Origin: Burkholderiales bacterium
GTDB taxonomy: Bacteria > Pseudomonadota > Gammaproteobacteria > Burkholderiales > SHXO01
Direction of reading: 5' to 3'
Assembly: GCA_020854105.1 (NCBI GenBank)
Contig: JADZGB010000003.1
Location: 160,392 to 224,391, forward strand
Length of the DNA stretch: 64,000 nucleotides
Part shown: in pieces, positions 35,938 through 44,428 of the stretch
Layout: every line of letters begins with the position of its first letter
Numbering within the stretch: the stretch's first letter is position 1
The notes under the pieces: model-generated
Told to the model about the DNA's origin: nothing
The model's input: the letters and a program-made list of their open reading frames with translations, nothing else
Database searches by the model: none
Position numbers and translations under genes: made by a program

Positions 35938-36000
35938 ATGTGCCGCTGCTGCGGACAGTCAAGTTGATGAAATCGTGCGATAAATTGGCATGCACCATGG

Positions 36001-36016
36001 CGGCACACTTCATGCG
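36001..36016 (+). promoter_or_regulatory. Candidate sigma-54 promoter of glnA
   Basis: CGGCACACTTCATGCG has GG and GC separated by exactly 10 bases, as required for -24/-12 elements, and matches the TGGCAC-N5-TTGC consensus except for the first T and one position in the -12 block. Transcription would start near 36027, about 50 bases before the glnA ATG and about 100-130 bases from the two NtrC sites. Confidence 0.65.
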
Positions 36017-36076
36017 AAGAGCCCCCACGCCAGCTTTCACTTCCAAGAAAGACTTCACCCCCAGGAGATTCCGGTA

Positions 36077-37489
36077 ATGACGACGCCCGCCGATGCACTG
36101 AGAATGATGAAGGACAACGAGGTCAAGTTCGTCGACCTTCGGTTCACCGACACGCGCGGCAAGGAACAACACGTTTCGGTCCCTGCCAAGATGTTCGACA
36201 TGTCGAAGTTCGAGGACGGGCATGCCTTCGACGGCTCCTCGATCGCCGGCTGGAAGGGCATCCAGGCATCCGACATGCTGCTCATGCCGGATGCCGACTC
36301 GGTGCGCCTGGACCCGTTCACGGACGAGGCGACGATGATCGTCACGTGCGACGTCATCGAACCGGCCGACGGCAAGCCCTACGAGCGCGATCCGCGCTCC
36401 ATCGCCAAGAAGGCCGAGGCCTACCTGAAGTCCACGGGAATCGGCGACACCGCCTACTTCGGTCCCGAGCCCGAGTTCTTCATCTTCGACGCCGTGACGT
36501 GGAACGTGGACATGTCGGGTTGCGGCGTGAAGATCGTGTCGGAAGAGGCGCCGTGGGCGTCCAGCCACGACTTCGAAGGCGGCAACAAGGGCCACCGCCC
36601 GCCCGTCAAGGGCGGCTACTTCCCGGTCCCGCCGGTCGACTCGCTGCAGGACATCCGCTCGGCCATGTGTCTCGCGCTCGAGGAGCAGGGCGTCGAGGTC
36701 GAGGTGCATCACCACGAGGTGGCCGCACCCGGCCAGTGCGAGATCGGCACCAGGTTCGAGCGGCTGGTCAAGCGCGCCGACTGGATGCAGATCCTCAAGT
36801 ACACCGTGCACAACGTCGCCCACTCGTACGGCAAGACCGCCACGTTCATGCCCAAACCCATCGTCGGCGACAATGGCTCGGGCATGCACGTTCATCAGTC
36901 GGTGTGGAAGGAAGGCAAGAACCTGTTTGCCGGCACCGGGTACGCCGGGCTGTCCGAGTTCGCGCTGTACTACATCGGCGGCATCATCAAGCATGCGAAG
37001 GCGCTGAACGCGATCACCAATCCGGGCACCAACTCGTACAAGCGGCTGGTACCCGGATTCGAGGCGCCGATCAACCTGGCCTACTCGGCACGCAACCGCT
37101 CCGCCTCGGTGCGCATTCCCTTCGTCAGCGGGGACAAGGCGCGCCGCATCGAGGTGCGCTTCCCGGATCCGACGGCCAACCCCTACCTGACCTTTGCCGC
37201 CATGTTGATGGCCGGTCTGGATGGCGTGCAGAACAAGATCCATCCGGGCGACCCGATGGACAAGAACCTGTACGACCTGCCGCCCGAAGAGGCCAGAAAG
37301 GTGCCGAACGTCTGCTCGTCGCTGGACATGGCGCTCGACAATCTGGATCGCGACCGCGAGTTCCTGACGCGCGGCGGTGTGTTCTCGGATGACACGATCG
37401 ACGCCTACATCGAGTTGAAGATGGAGGAGGTCACCCGGTTCCGCATGACCACCCATCCGGTCGAGTTCGACATGTACTACAGCCTGTAA
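36077..37489 (+). CDS. glnA: Glutamine synthetase type I
   Basis: 470 residues, standard for GSI-beta. Blocks: [29 protein letters not shown] (metal Glu), [33 protein letters not shown] (ATP site), NRSASVRIP and [13 protein letters not shown]. The adenylylation Tyr is in [11 protein letters not shown], so activity should be tuned by GlnE. It condenses glutamate and ammonia with ATP. AGGAG lies nine bases before ATG 36077. Two NtrC sites and a sigma-54-type element upstream, plus ntrBC downstream, indicate nitrogen-limitation control. Confidence 0.98.
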   Translation: MTTPADALRMMKDNEVKFVDLRFTDTRGKEQHVSVPAKMFDMSKFEDGHAFDGSSIAGWKGIQASDMLLMPDADSVRLDPFTDEATMIVTCDVIEPADGKPYERDPRSIAKKAEAYLKSTGIGDTAYFGPEPEFFIFDAVTWNVDMSGCGVKIVSEEAPWASSHDFEGGNKGHRPPVKGGYFPVPPVDSLQDIRSAMCLALEEQGVEVEVHHHEVAAPGQCEIGTRFERLVKRADWMQILKYTVHNVAHSYGKTATFMPKPIVGDNGSGMHVHQSVWKEGKNLFAGTGYAGLSEFALYYIGGIIKHAKALNAITNPGTNSYKRLVPGFEAPINLAYSARNRSASVRIPFVSGDKARRIEVRFPDPTANPYLTFAAMLMAGLDGVQNKIHPGDPMDKNLYDLPPEEARKVPNVCSSLDMALDNLDRDREFLTRGGVFSDDTIDAYIELKMEEVTRFRMTTHPVEFDMYYSL

Positions 37490-37510
37490 TCGCGCCCGGG
37501 CGGTCGGAAA

Positions 37511-37540
37511 GGGGGTGGGCGCGGGCCCGCCCCCTTTTTT
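37511..37540 (+). terminator. Rho-independent terminator after glnA
   Basis: GGGGGTGGGC, loop GCGG, GCCCGCCCCC, then six T: a 10-bp GC-rich stem (one G-T pair) 21 bases after the glnA stop. It should separate glnA transcription from ntrBC, which are therefore likely to have their own promoter or to depend on readthrough. Confidence 0.9.
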
Positions 37541-37674
37541 CTGGACGCGGCAGCCGCGCCATTGCCTGTCTCGCCCGAGCCCGCAGATGGAGCACCGGAA
37601 AGTGTCAAGTCGCAGCCCGGATCGGCGTTACTACTGGGGAACTCCACATTCCCCGGGCCCGCCCGCATGCATCG

Positions 37675-38124
37675 ATGACCAGGACACTGCTCGCCACCGC
37701 CGTCGCCCTCGCCCTGGGCGCTCCGGCACATGCGGAACTGTGCAGGTACGAGGACGACCAGGGCCACGTGACCTACTCGGACACCATGGTCAAGGGCGCC
37801 CGCAAGGTCGGTTGCCTCGGTGCGCCGCCGCCGCCACCGCCTGCGGCCAGACCGGATCCGGCCGAGACCGCTGCCCGGCCCGCGCCTGCGGGCCGCAGCG
37901 CAGCGGCCGATGCCCGCCGCGGGGAGTTGCGCGAACGCCTGGGCGCGGAGGAGGAGCGCCTGCGCGTCGCCCGGGACGAACTGGCACAGCAGGAAGCGGT
38001 CCGACATGGCGACGAACGCAACTACCAGCGCGTGCTCGACCGCCTGAAGCCCTACCAGGACGCGGTGCAGCAGGCGCAACAGGCAGTCGAGGCCACACGC
38101 GCCGAGCTCTCCGGCATGCGCTGA
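37675..38124 (+). CDS. DUF4124-domain exported protein
   Basis: 149 residues. A Sec signal peptide (MTRTLLATAVALALGAPAHA) is followed by LCRYEDDQGHVTYSDTMVKG, the DUF4124 motif (W/YR-x-DDxGxxxYSD). A Pro/Ala-rich linker and a charged, probably coiled-coil helix (about residues 78-145) complete it. No enzymatic residues are evident; it is presumably periplasmic. It lies between glnA and ntrB, a place where small DUF4124 proteins occur in betaproteobacteria, but a role in nitrogen control is not established. Confidence 0.8.
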   Translation: MTRTLLATAVALALGAPAHAELCRYEDDQGHVTYSDTMVKGARKVGCLGAPPPPPPAARPDPAETAARPAPAGRSAAADARRGELRERLGAEEERLRVARDELAQQEAVRHGDERNYQRVLDRLKPYQDAVQQAQQAVEATRAELSGMR

Positions 38125-38182
38125 ACGGAGGCCGCCCGGCGCGGCGCGCAACCGTGCCGGTCTGCCCCCGTGGAGGCGCGCG

Positions 38183-39280
38183 GTGACGGACTTCTCCTCG
38201 CCCGGGCTGGACGCGCTGACCACGGCGGTGATCCTGGTCGATCATGACCGCATCGTGCGCTATGCCAATGCGGCAGCGGAGAACCTCCTCGAACTCGGCC
38301 TGAAGGCGATCGCCGGCCACCGGCTGGACGAGGTGTTCACCGACTCCGCCGCGCTGTGCGCCGCGGTCGAATACGCCGCGCGGCACCACTGCACCTATAC
38401 CCAGCACGACCTGCAGCTGGCGACGCCGCTCACGGAGCGGCTCGAGACCACCTGTACCGTGACGCCGGCGGAGATCGGCGATTTCAGCGGCTACCTGCTC
38501 GAGTTCAGCGAAACCCACCAGCAGCTGCGCATCGCGCGCGAGGAACGTCTGCAGGAGCAGACCGAGGCCAACCGTGCACTCATCCGCAATCTGGCGCACG
38601 AGATCAAGAACCCGCTCGGCGGCCTGCGCGGTGCCGCCCAGCTGCTCGAACGCGAACTGGACCGGCCCGAGCTGAGCGAGTACACGCAGGTGATCATGAA
38701 GGAGGCGGACCGCCTGCAGTCCCTCATGGACCGGCTGCTGGCGCCCAGCCGCATCCCCAAGCCGGCCCCGCTCAACATCCTGGAGGCGATGGAGCGCGTG
38801 CGCAGCCTGCTGCTGGCCGAGTTCGGCGGCGATCTACGCATCCGGCGCGACTACGACGTGAGCCTGCCGCCGGTGATCGCGGACAAGGAGCAGATCATCC
38901 AGGCGCTGCTCAACATCGCGCGCAACGCCGCGCAGGCGATGCAGGGGCGGGGCGACATCACGCTGCGTACGCGCGTGGCGCGCCAGGTCACGCTCGCGCG
39001 CAAGCGCCACCGCCTGGGGATGATGGTGCAGATCATCGACAACGGACCGGGCATCACGCCGGAGATGCGCAACAAGATCTTCTTTCCGCTGGTGTCGGGC
39101 CGCGACGGCGGCACGGGCCTGGGACTGACCATCGCGCAGAACTACATCCATCAGCACGGCGGACTGATCGAAGTCGAATCCGAGCCGGGCCGCACCTGCT
39201 TCACCATCCTGCTGCCGCTCGACACCGCCGGCGAGCAGCCGAAGGAAACGAACCGCAGCGCACATCCGATACAGCCATGA
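38183..39280 (+). CDS. glnL: Nitrogen regulation sensor histidine kinase NtrB
   Basis: 365 residues from GTG 38183, with GGAGG upstream. An N-terminal PAS domain (LTTAVILVDHDRIVRYANAA) is followed by the dimerisation/phosphoacceptor block LIRNLAHEIKNPLGGLRGAA (His in AHEIKNP). The catalytic domain has N-box IARNAAQAMQ, G1 IDNGPGI and G2 GGTGLGLTIA. It is cytoplasmic, with no transmembrane segments, as for NtrB, which is controlled by PII. It overlaps ntrC by ATGA and should phosphorylate it under nitrogen limitation. Confidence 0.96.
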   Translation: MTDFSSPGLDALTTAVILVDHDRIVRYANAAAENLLELGLKAIAGHRLDEVFTDSAALCAAVEYAARHHCTYTQHDLQLATPLTERLETTCTVTPAEIGDFSGYLLEFSETHQQLRIAREERLQEQTEANRALIRNLAHEIKNPLGGLRGAAQLLERELDRPELSEYTQVIMKEADRLQSLMDRLLAPSRIPKPAPLNILEAMERVRSLLLAEFGGDLRIRRDYDVSLPPVIADKEQIIQALLNIARNAAQAMQGRGDITLRTRVARQVTLARKRHRLGMMVQIIDNGPGITPEMRNKIFFPLVSGRDGGTGLGLTIAQNYIHQHGGLIEVESEPGRTCFTILLPLDTAGEQPKETNRSAHPIQP

Positions 39281-40680
39281 GACCAGTCTGGATCATCGAC
39301 GACGACCGTTCCATCCGGTGGGTGTTCGAGAAGACACTGAGCAGGGAGGAGATTCCGTTCAAGACCTTCTCCTCGGTGCAGGACGCCCTCGGCGCCCTGG
39401 GCAGCGCCACCCCACAGGTGGTGGTCAGCGACATCCGCATGCCGGGCGGATCCGGCCTGGACCTGCTGCAGCGGCTCAAGGAGCGCCACCCGCACTTGCC
39501 CGTCATCATCATGACGGCATACTCGGATCTGGAGAGCGCGGTGGCGGCCTTCCAGGGCGGCGCCTTCGAGTACCTGCCAAAGCCCTTCGACGTGGACCAC
39601 GCAGTCGACCTGATCCGGCGCGCGATGGACGAGAGCCTGCGACAGGACGACGAGGCCGAGGTGGCCGAGGCCAGCCCCGAGATCCTCGGGCAGGCCAGCT
39701 CGATGCAGGAGGTGTTCCGCGCCATCGGCCGCCTCACCCAGTCGCATGCCACGGTGCTGATCAACGGCGAGTCAGGCACCGGCAAGGAACTGGTCGCCCG
39801 CGCGCTGCACCGTCACAGTCCGCGCGGTCCGAAGCCCTTCATCGCCATCAACACCGCCGCGATTCCCAAGGAGCTGCTGGAGTCGGAGCTGTTCGGCCAC
39901 GAACGCGGCGCCTTCACCGGCGCGCAGGGCATGCGCCGCGGGCGCTTCGAGCAGGCCGAGGGCGGCACGCTGTTCCTGGACGAGATCGGGGACATGCCGC
40001 CCGATCTGCAGACCCGCCTGCTGCGCGTGCTCTCCGACGGCCACTTCTATCGGGTCGGCGGCCACCAGCCGATCAAGGCCAACGTGCGCATCATCGCGGC
40101 CACCCACCAGGATCTCGAGCAGCGCGTGAAGCAGGGCCTTTTCCGCGACGACCTGTTCCATCGTCTCAACGTCATCCGCGTCCGACTGCCCGCGCTGCGC
40201 GAGCGGCGCGAGGACATCCCGCTGCTCGCCCGGCACTTCCTGGCCCGCAGCGCGCGAGAGCTGGGCGTGGAGACCAAACGCCTGTCGGATGCGGCGACGA
40301 AGTATCTCGCCACTCATGAATTTCCCGGCAACGTGCGCCAGCTGGAGAACCTGTGCCATTGGCTCACCGTCATGGCACCGGGGGTGGGCGTGGACCTGGC
40401 CGATCTGCCGCCCGAGTTCCGCCCGGAGCAGCGGGTCACGACGGCGCAGAACTGGATCTGCGCCCTGGAGCATGAGGCCGAACTGGCGCTGGCACGCGGC
40501 GAGCACGGCATCATGCCGCAGATGAGCCGTCAGTTCGAACGCGCGCTCATCGCCAAGGCGCTCGCGCACACCGGCGGGCGGCGCATCGAGGCCTCGCAAC
40601 TGCTCGGCATGGGGCGCAACACGCTCACGCGCAAGATCCAGGAACTGGACATCGAAGCCAGGGAAACCCCGGGCGAGTGA
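39277..40680 (+). CDS. glnG: Nitrogen regulation response regulator NtrC (sigma-54 activator)
   Basis: 467 residues in three domains. Receiver (1-120): [12 protein letters not shown], phosphoacceptor Asp in [13 protein letters not shown], Lys in [11 protein letters not shown]+ (about 140-375): [18 protein letters not shown] (Walker A), [15 protein letters not shown] with the GAFTGA sigma-54 contact loop, and [13 protein letters not shown] (Walker B). C-terminal Fis-type [23 protein letters not shown]. Phospho-NtrC should bind the two palindromes upstream of glnA. It is coupled to ntrB by a 4-base overlap. Confidence 0.97.
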   Translation: MRPVWIIDDDRSIRWVFEKTLSREEIPFKTFSSVQDALGALGSATPQVVVSDIRMPGGSGLDLLQRLKERHPHLPVIIMTAYSDLESAVAAFQGGAFEYLPKPFDVDHAVDLIRRAMDESLRQDDEAEVAEASPEILGQASSMQEVFRAIGRLTQSHATVLINGESGTGKELVARALHRHSPRGPKPFIAINTAAIPKELLESELFGHERGAFTGAQGMRRGRFEQAEGGTLFLDEIGDMPPDLQTRLLRVLSDGHFYRVGGHQPIKANVRIIAATHQDLEQRVKQGLFRDDLFHRLNVIRVRLPALRERREDIPLLARHFLARSARELGVETKRLSDAATKYLATHEFPGNVRQLENLCHWLTVMAPGVGVDLADLPPEFRPEQRVTTAQNWICALEHEAELALARGEHGIMPQMSRQFERALIAKALAHTGGRRIEASQLLGMGRNTLTRKIQELDIEARETPGE

Positions 40681-40689
40681 ACGCGGCGC

Positions 40690-41457
40690 CTACAGGACGA
40701 TCTCAGCCACCACCGGCGCGTGGTCGGACGGGCGCTCCTGGGCGCGCATGTCACGGTCGATGGTGCTCGATGCGGTTTGCAGCGCCAGCGGCTCCGACAG
40801 CAGGATGTGGTCGATGCGCAGGCCGAGGTTGCGCTTGAACGCGTTCATCCGGTAGTCCCACCAGCTGAAGCTCTTCTCCGGCTGCTCGAACAGGCGGAAG
40901 CTGTCGCGCAGACCGAGTTCGAACAGCGCGCGCAGGGCGGCGCGCTCGGGCTCGCTGAACAACACCTTGCCCGCCCACAGACGGGGGTCGTGCACGTCGC
41001 GATCCTCGGGCGCCACGTTGAAGTCTCCCAGCAGGACGAGCTTCGGATGGCGCCGCATCTCGTCCGCGAGCCAATCGCGCAGCGCCGCGTACCAGGCCAG
41101 CTTGTACGCGTACTTGGGCGATTCCACGCTCTCGCCGTTCGGGCAGTACACGCACACCACGCGCACGCCTGCCACCGTCGCGGCCAGCACACGCTTCTGC
41201 TCGTCCGCGAAGCCCGGGATGTCGGCTTGCACCCCCTGCACCGGCAACCGGCTGAGGATTGCCACGCCGTTGTAGGTCTTCTGCCCGCTGAACACGGCCT
41301 CGAAGCCGCTCGCGCGCAACTCGCCCGCGGGAAAGCTGGTGTCCTCGCACTTGGTCTCCTGCAGGCACACCACGTCGGGCGAGCGCCGCTCCATCCATTC
41401 GAGCACCTGCGGCAGGCGGACCTTCAGCGAGTTGACGTTCCAGGTGGCGATACGCAA
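40690..41457 (-). CDS. xthA: Exodeoxyribonuclease III
   Basis: 255 residues from a TTG start at 41457 (family N-terminus xRIATWNVNSLKVRLPQ), with AAGGA nine bases upstream; the ORF-track start lies 72 codons earlier. Exonuclease III/AP endonuclease blocks: VVCLQETKCED (Mg Glu), GDFNVAPEDRDVHDP (catalytic Asp/Asn), WWDYRMNAFKRNLGLRIDH and the final SDHAPVVAEI with catalytic His. It cuts abasic sites and removes 3' blocks in base excision repair. It is convergent with ntrC, 9 bases apart. Confidence 0.95.
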   Translation of the reverse strand: MRIATWNVNSLKVRLPQVLEWMERRSPDVVCLQETKCEDTSFPAGELRASGFEAVFSGQKTYNGVAILSRLPVQGVQADIPGFADEQKRVLAATVAGVRVVCVYCPNGESVESPKYAYKLAWYAALRDWLADEMRRHPKLVLLGDFNVAPEDRDVHDPRLWAGKVLFSEPERAALRALFELGLRDSFRLFEQPEKSFSWWDYRMNAFKRNLGLRIDHILLSEPLALQTASSTIDRDMRAQERPSDHAPVVAEIVL

Positions 41458-41496
41458 GGCGTTGTCCTTACCGGCGGCGGGCGACGGGCGGCAGTG

Positions 41497-41549
41497 TACG
41501 GCAGATCCCGATGCTGCAGAGTCCCGTGACTGCAGCATCGGTACGGCAG
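41497..41549. repeat. 12-bp perfect inverted repeat flanked by 8-bp direct repeats
   Basis: CCGATGCTGCAG (41508-41519) and CTGCAGCATCGG (41530-41541) pair perfectly around a 10-base loop. The outer TACGGCAG occurs at 41497 and again at 41542. There is no T-run, so it is not a classic terminator. The layout resembles a tiny mobile-element scar or an operator. The rest of the 328-base gap between xthA and the permease gene (41458-41785) holds no convincing gene. Confidence 0.7.
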
Positions 41550-41785
41550 TGCCCCTTGCCCGGGCCGCGATCCGTGAAGAAGTTACGGCCTCCCTATGCT
41601 TCTTACCCGTCGCCGTACGGCGAATGAATGCCGTCTCTGTCCTCGTGCGCGGCGGCCATGCCGAGCGCGGCACGTTTCACGCTGATACGCCATCTGGTCC
41701 GGTCATCAAACGAGCGTTCATGGACGGTCCCCAGTTCCGAGCGGAGGTGCCGGTGCAACGCGAATCCTGGAAGGGAAGTGCCGAG

Positions 41786-43114
41786 GTGACACCCACCCCT
41801 GCCCTGAGCACCTTCGACGCCATTGCGCTCATCGTCGGCATCGTCATCGGCGCCGGAATCTTCGTCACCCCCTCGCTGGTCGCCTCCCATACCGGCGATA
41901 CGCAGTCGCTGCTGTTCGCCTGGGCCATAGGCGGCGCGGTCGCGCTGGCCGGTGCGCTGTGCTATGCCGAACTCGCCACGGCCTATCCGCATTCGGGCGG
42001 CGACTACCACTATCTGTCGCGCGGCTTCGGCCGTTCGCTGGCGTTCCTGTTCGGCTGGGCCCGCATCACCGTCATTCCCACCGGCTCGATCGCCCTGCTC
42101 GCATTCGCCTTCGGCGACTACGCCAGCCAGGCCGTCGACCTGGGGCCGCATTCATCGGCACTGTGGGCGGCAACCGTGGTGATCGGGCTCACGGCGCTCA
42201 ACATGGCGGGCGTGCGCCACGGCACGCGCACGCAGAATCTGTTCACGCTCCTGGAGGTGCTCGGCCTGTTCGTGGTGATCGGCGCAGGCCTGTTCCTGGT
42301 GGCGCCTGCCGTGGCGGCGCCGGCGCCGCCACGGCAGGCGTCGGTGTTCGGGCTGGCGATGGTGTTCGTCATGCTGGCCTTCGGCGGATGGAACGAGGCA
42401 TCCTACATCTCGGCCGAGGTGCGCGGAGCGCGCACCAACGTGGTCTTCGCCCTGGTAGCGAGCATCGCGATCATCACCGTGCTCTATCTGCTGGTGAACC
42501 TCGCCTACGTGCGCGGCCTGGGATTCGGGCAGATGACCCAGTCGAGCGCGGTCGCAGCCGACCTGTTGCGCCTTGCAGTCGGCGAGGCCGGCGCCTGGCT
42601 CATCACCGCGGTGGTGGCGGTCTCCGCGCTCACCTCCGCCAATGCCACCATCCTGCTCGGTGCCCGCACCAGCTATGCCGTGGGTCTGGACTTCGCTCCA
42701 TTCGCGGGACTGGGGCGCTGGCACCCGCGCACCAATTCCCCGACCGCGGCGCTTGCCCTGCAGGGCGCCATCGCCCTCGCGCTGGTCGGCGTGGGCGCGA
42801 TGACGCGCAAGGGGGTGGCAACGATGATCGAGTTCACCGCGCCGGTGTTCTGGTTCTTCTTCCTGCTCGCGGGCGCCTCGCTGTTCGTGCTGCGCTGGCG
42901 CGAGCCGCACGTTCATCGCCCGTTCCGCGTGCCGTTCTATCCGCTCACGCCGCTGCTCTTCTGCGCGACCAGTGCATGGCTGTTCTATTCCAGCGTGCGC
43001 TATGCCGGAATCGGCTCGCTGCTCGGCGTCGCGGTGCTGGGAGTGGGTGCGCTGCTGCTGGTCCTGTCGCGCTTCTCGCCGGAGCCACAGGCCGTGCGAC
43101 GGGCATCGCGCTGA
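41786..43114 (+). CDS. Amino acid permease, APC superfamily
   Basis: 442 residues from GTG 41786; ATG 41720 would add 22 residues, and the choice is open because neither has a strong ribosome binding site. About 12 hydrophobic segments. The first carries the APC signature LSTFDAIALIVGIVIGAGIF. Later AFGGWNEASYISAEVRGA, SALTSANATILLGARTSYAV and a C-terminal RPFRVPFYPLTPLL resemble LAT-type amino acid/polyamine exchangers (AdiC/YjeM-like families). Inner membrane, secondary transport. Substrate not determined. It is followed after 35 bases by a secreted methyltransferase-like gene. Confidence 0.9.
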   Translation: MTPTPALSTFDAIALIVGIVIGAGIFVTPSLVASHTGDTQSLLFAWAIGGAVALAGALCYAELATAYPHSGGDYHYLSRGFGRSLAFLFGWARITVIPTGSIALLAFAFGDYASQAVDLGPHSSALWAATVVIGLTALNMAGVRHGTRTQNLFTLLEVLGLFVVIGAGLFLVAPAVAAPAPPRQASVFGLAMVFVMLAFGGWNEASYISAEVRGARTNVVFALVASIAIITVLYLLVNLAYVRGLGFGQMTQSSAVAADLLRLAVGEAGAWLITAVVAVSALTSANATILLGARTSYAVGLDFAPFAGLGRWHPRTNSPTAALALQGAIALALVGVGAMTRKGVATMIEFTAPVFWFFFLLAGASLFVLRWREPHVHRPFRVPFYPLTPLLFCATSAWLFYSSVRYAGIGSLLGVAVLGVGALLLVLSRFSPEPQAVRRASR

Positions 43115-43149
43115 GGAAGCATTCCGTTCACCACCACGAGGAGACCCGC

Positions 43150-43767
43150 ATGAAGTCCGTCACCACCCTGTCCTGCCTTGCCGCCGCCCTGTTCGCCGCG
43201 CTCGCGTTCGCGCCGGTCGCCACCGCGGCGCAGTCCGCGCATCGGGACATGTTCATCCTCGCGCAGAATCAGTCGCCGCAGCGCTCGCCCGACGTGCCCT
43301 TCGTGCCGACCAAGGAGGAGGTCGTCGAGGTCATGCTGAAGCTGGGCGAGGTGGACCGCAACGACGTGGTCTACGACCTGGGCTCGGGAGACGGCCGCCT
43401 GCCCATAACGGCAGCGAAGAAGTACGGTGCGCGCGGGTTCGGGGTGGACATCGATCCCAACCGCGTGCGCGAGGCGCGCGAGAACGCGCAGCGGGCGAGC
43501 GTGCAGGACAAGGTGAAATTCGTCCAGGGCGATCTGTTCCAGACCGACATCGCCGATGCCACGGTCGTGACCCTGTACCTGTTGCCGAGCGTCAACATGA
43601 AGCTGCGTCCCAAGCTGCTGGCCGAACTCAAGCCGGGGACCAAGGTGGTCTCGCACAACTACGACATGGGCGACTGGAAGCCCGAACAGACGGTGAACGT
43701 GGGCAGCCACGTGGTCTACGTGTGGACGGTGCCCGAGCGCGGGCAGGCGTCGGGTGACAAGAAATAG
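43150..43767 (+). CDS. Exported SAM-dependent methyltransferase-like protein
   Basis: 205 residues with GAGGAG before ATG 43150. A Sec signal peptide (MKSVTTLSCLAAALFAALAF, then APVATAA) precedes a class I fold: VVYDLGSGDGRLPITAA (motif I), GFGVDIDPNRVREARENA, VKFVQGDLFQTDIADATVVT and YLLPSVNMKLRPKLLAEL. The arrangement resembles DOT1-like/ATPSc-KMT-type proteins, often exported in Proteobacteria. SAM is not known to be abundant in the periplasm, so either the leader is a membrane anchor facing inward or the ligand differs. Function unknown. Confidence 0.85.
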   Translation: MKSVTTLSCLAAALFAALAFAPVATAAQSAHRDMFILAQNQSPQRSPDVPFVPTKEEVVEVMLKLGEVDRNDVVYDLGSGDGRLPITAAKKYGARGFGVDIDPNRVREARENAQRASVQDKVKFVQGDLFQTDIADATVVTLYLLPSVNMKLRPKLLAELKPGTKVVSHNYDMGDWKPEQTVNVGSHVVYVWTVPERGQASGDKK

Positions 43768-43794
43768 GCGGTCGCGCGCCGCTGCGCGCCGGGG

Positions 43795-44394
43795 CTATTC
43801 CTCGGCCGGTTCGGGCGCGGCCGGCGCGTCCAGTGCGGCCGCGGGCGGGTTCGCCCCGGCCTCCACTACCTTCTCGCCGGAGGAGGCGGCAGCCTTGGGC
43901 GCCGGGTGGCGGGCGGTCAATCCTCTCGGCAGAGGGGTGCGCGGATAGCCGGCCGCGTCCAGCGCACCGGCCCATGCCGCCCCGTCGTAGCCGCGCAGCA
44001 CGGATTTCCCGACCACCAGCACCGGCACCTCCCGGCGCCCGCCGGTGAGGGCGGCCAGCGCGCTGGCATTGTCACCGTCGAGGGCATCCACCTCCGTGTA
44101 CGGCGTGCCCCGGCTCACCAGATAGGCACCGGCACGCTCACAGCCGCTGCCGCATCCCGACGCGACGTACAGCGTCACCGGGAAATTGCGCATCGCGGCA
44201 CGCACCGGGTAGGGATAGATCTGGTCCGGGGCACGGTCGCCCAGGCGGCGGCGCTCGGCTTCACGGGCGTCGGGCGGAGGGGCGACGTCGGAGTAGTGCA
44301 CGACACCGGTGCCGTCGCGCCAGCGGTATACCTCGTCGGCGTGGCCGGGGACGGCCAGCAGGACGAACGTGAGGGACAGACTGGAGCGGAACAT
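43795..44394 (-). CDS. DUF4124 plus glutaredoxin-like domain protein, exported
   Basis: 199 residues from ATG 44394; the ORF-track start 14 codons earlier is inside the prlC 3' end. Signal peptide (MFRSSLSLTFVLLAVPGHA), then DUF4124 (DEVYRWRDGTGVVHYSDVAP). From about residue 70 a thioredoxin-fold block follows: VTLYVASGCGSGCERAGAYL, TPYTEVDALDGDNA, EVPVLVVGKSVLRGYD. The redox pair is spaced CGSGC (CxxxC) instead of glutaredoxin's CxxC. The tail is Ala/Pro-rich. Likely a periplasmic thiol protein; partner unknown. Confidence 0.85.
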   Translation of the reverse strand: MFRSSLSLTFVLLAVPGHADEVYRWRDGTGVVHYSDVAPPPDAREAERRRLGDRAPDQIYPYPVRAAMRNFPVTLYVASGCGSGCERAGAYLVSRGTPYTEVDALDGDNASALAALTGGRREVPVLVVGKSVLRGYDGAAWAGALDAAGYPRTPLPRGLTARHPAPKAAASSGEKVVEAGANPPAAALDAPAAPEPAEE

Positions 44395-44428
44395 GGGGCG
44401 CCTCCGGCCGGAATAGCCGGAGACCCGC

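Noticed and set aside
35985-36000. TTGGCATGCACCATGG as a second sigma-54 promoter or third NtrC site
   Set aside because: GG to GC spacing is 11, not 10, and only half of the NtrC palindrome is present; the element at 36001 fits better.
41497-41549. Transcription terminator for xthA or the permease gene
   Set aside because: The hairpin has no following T-run on either strand and lies upstream of both genes' start codons.
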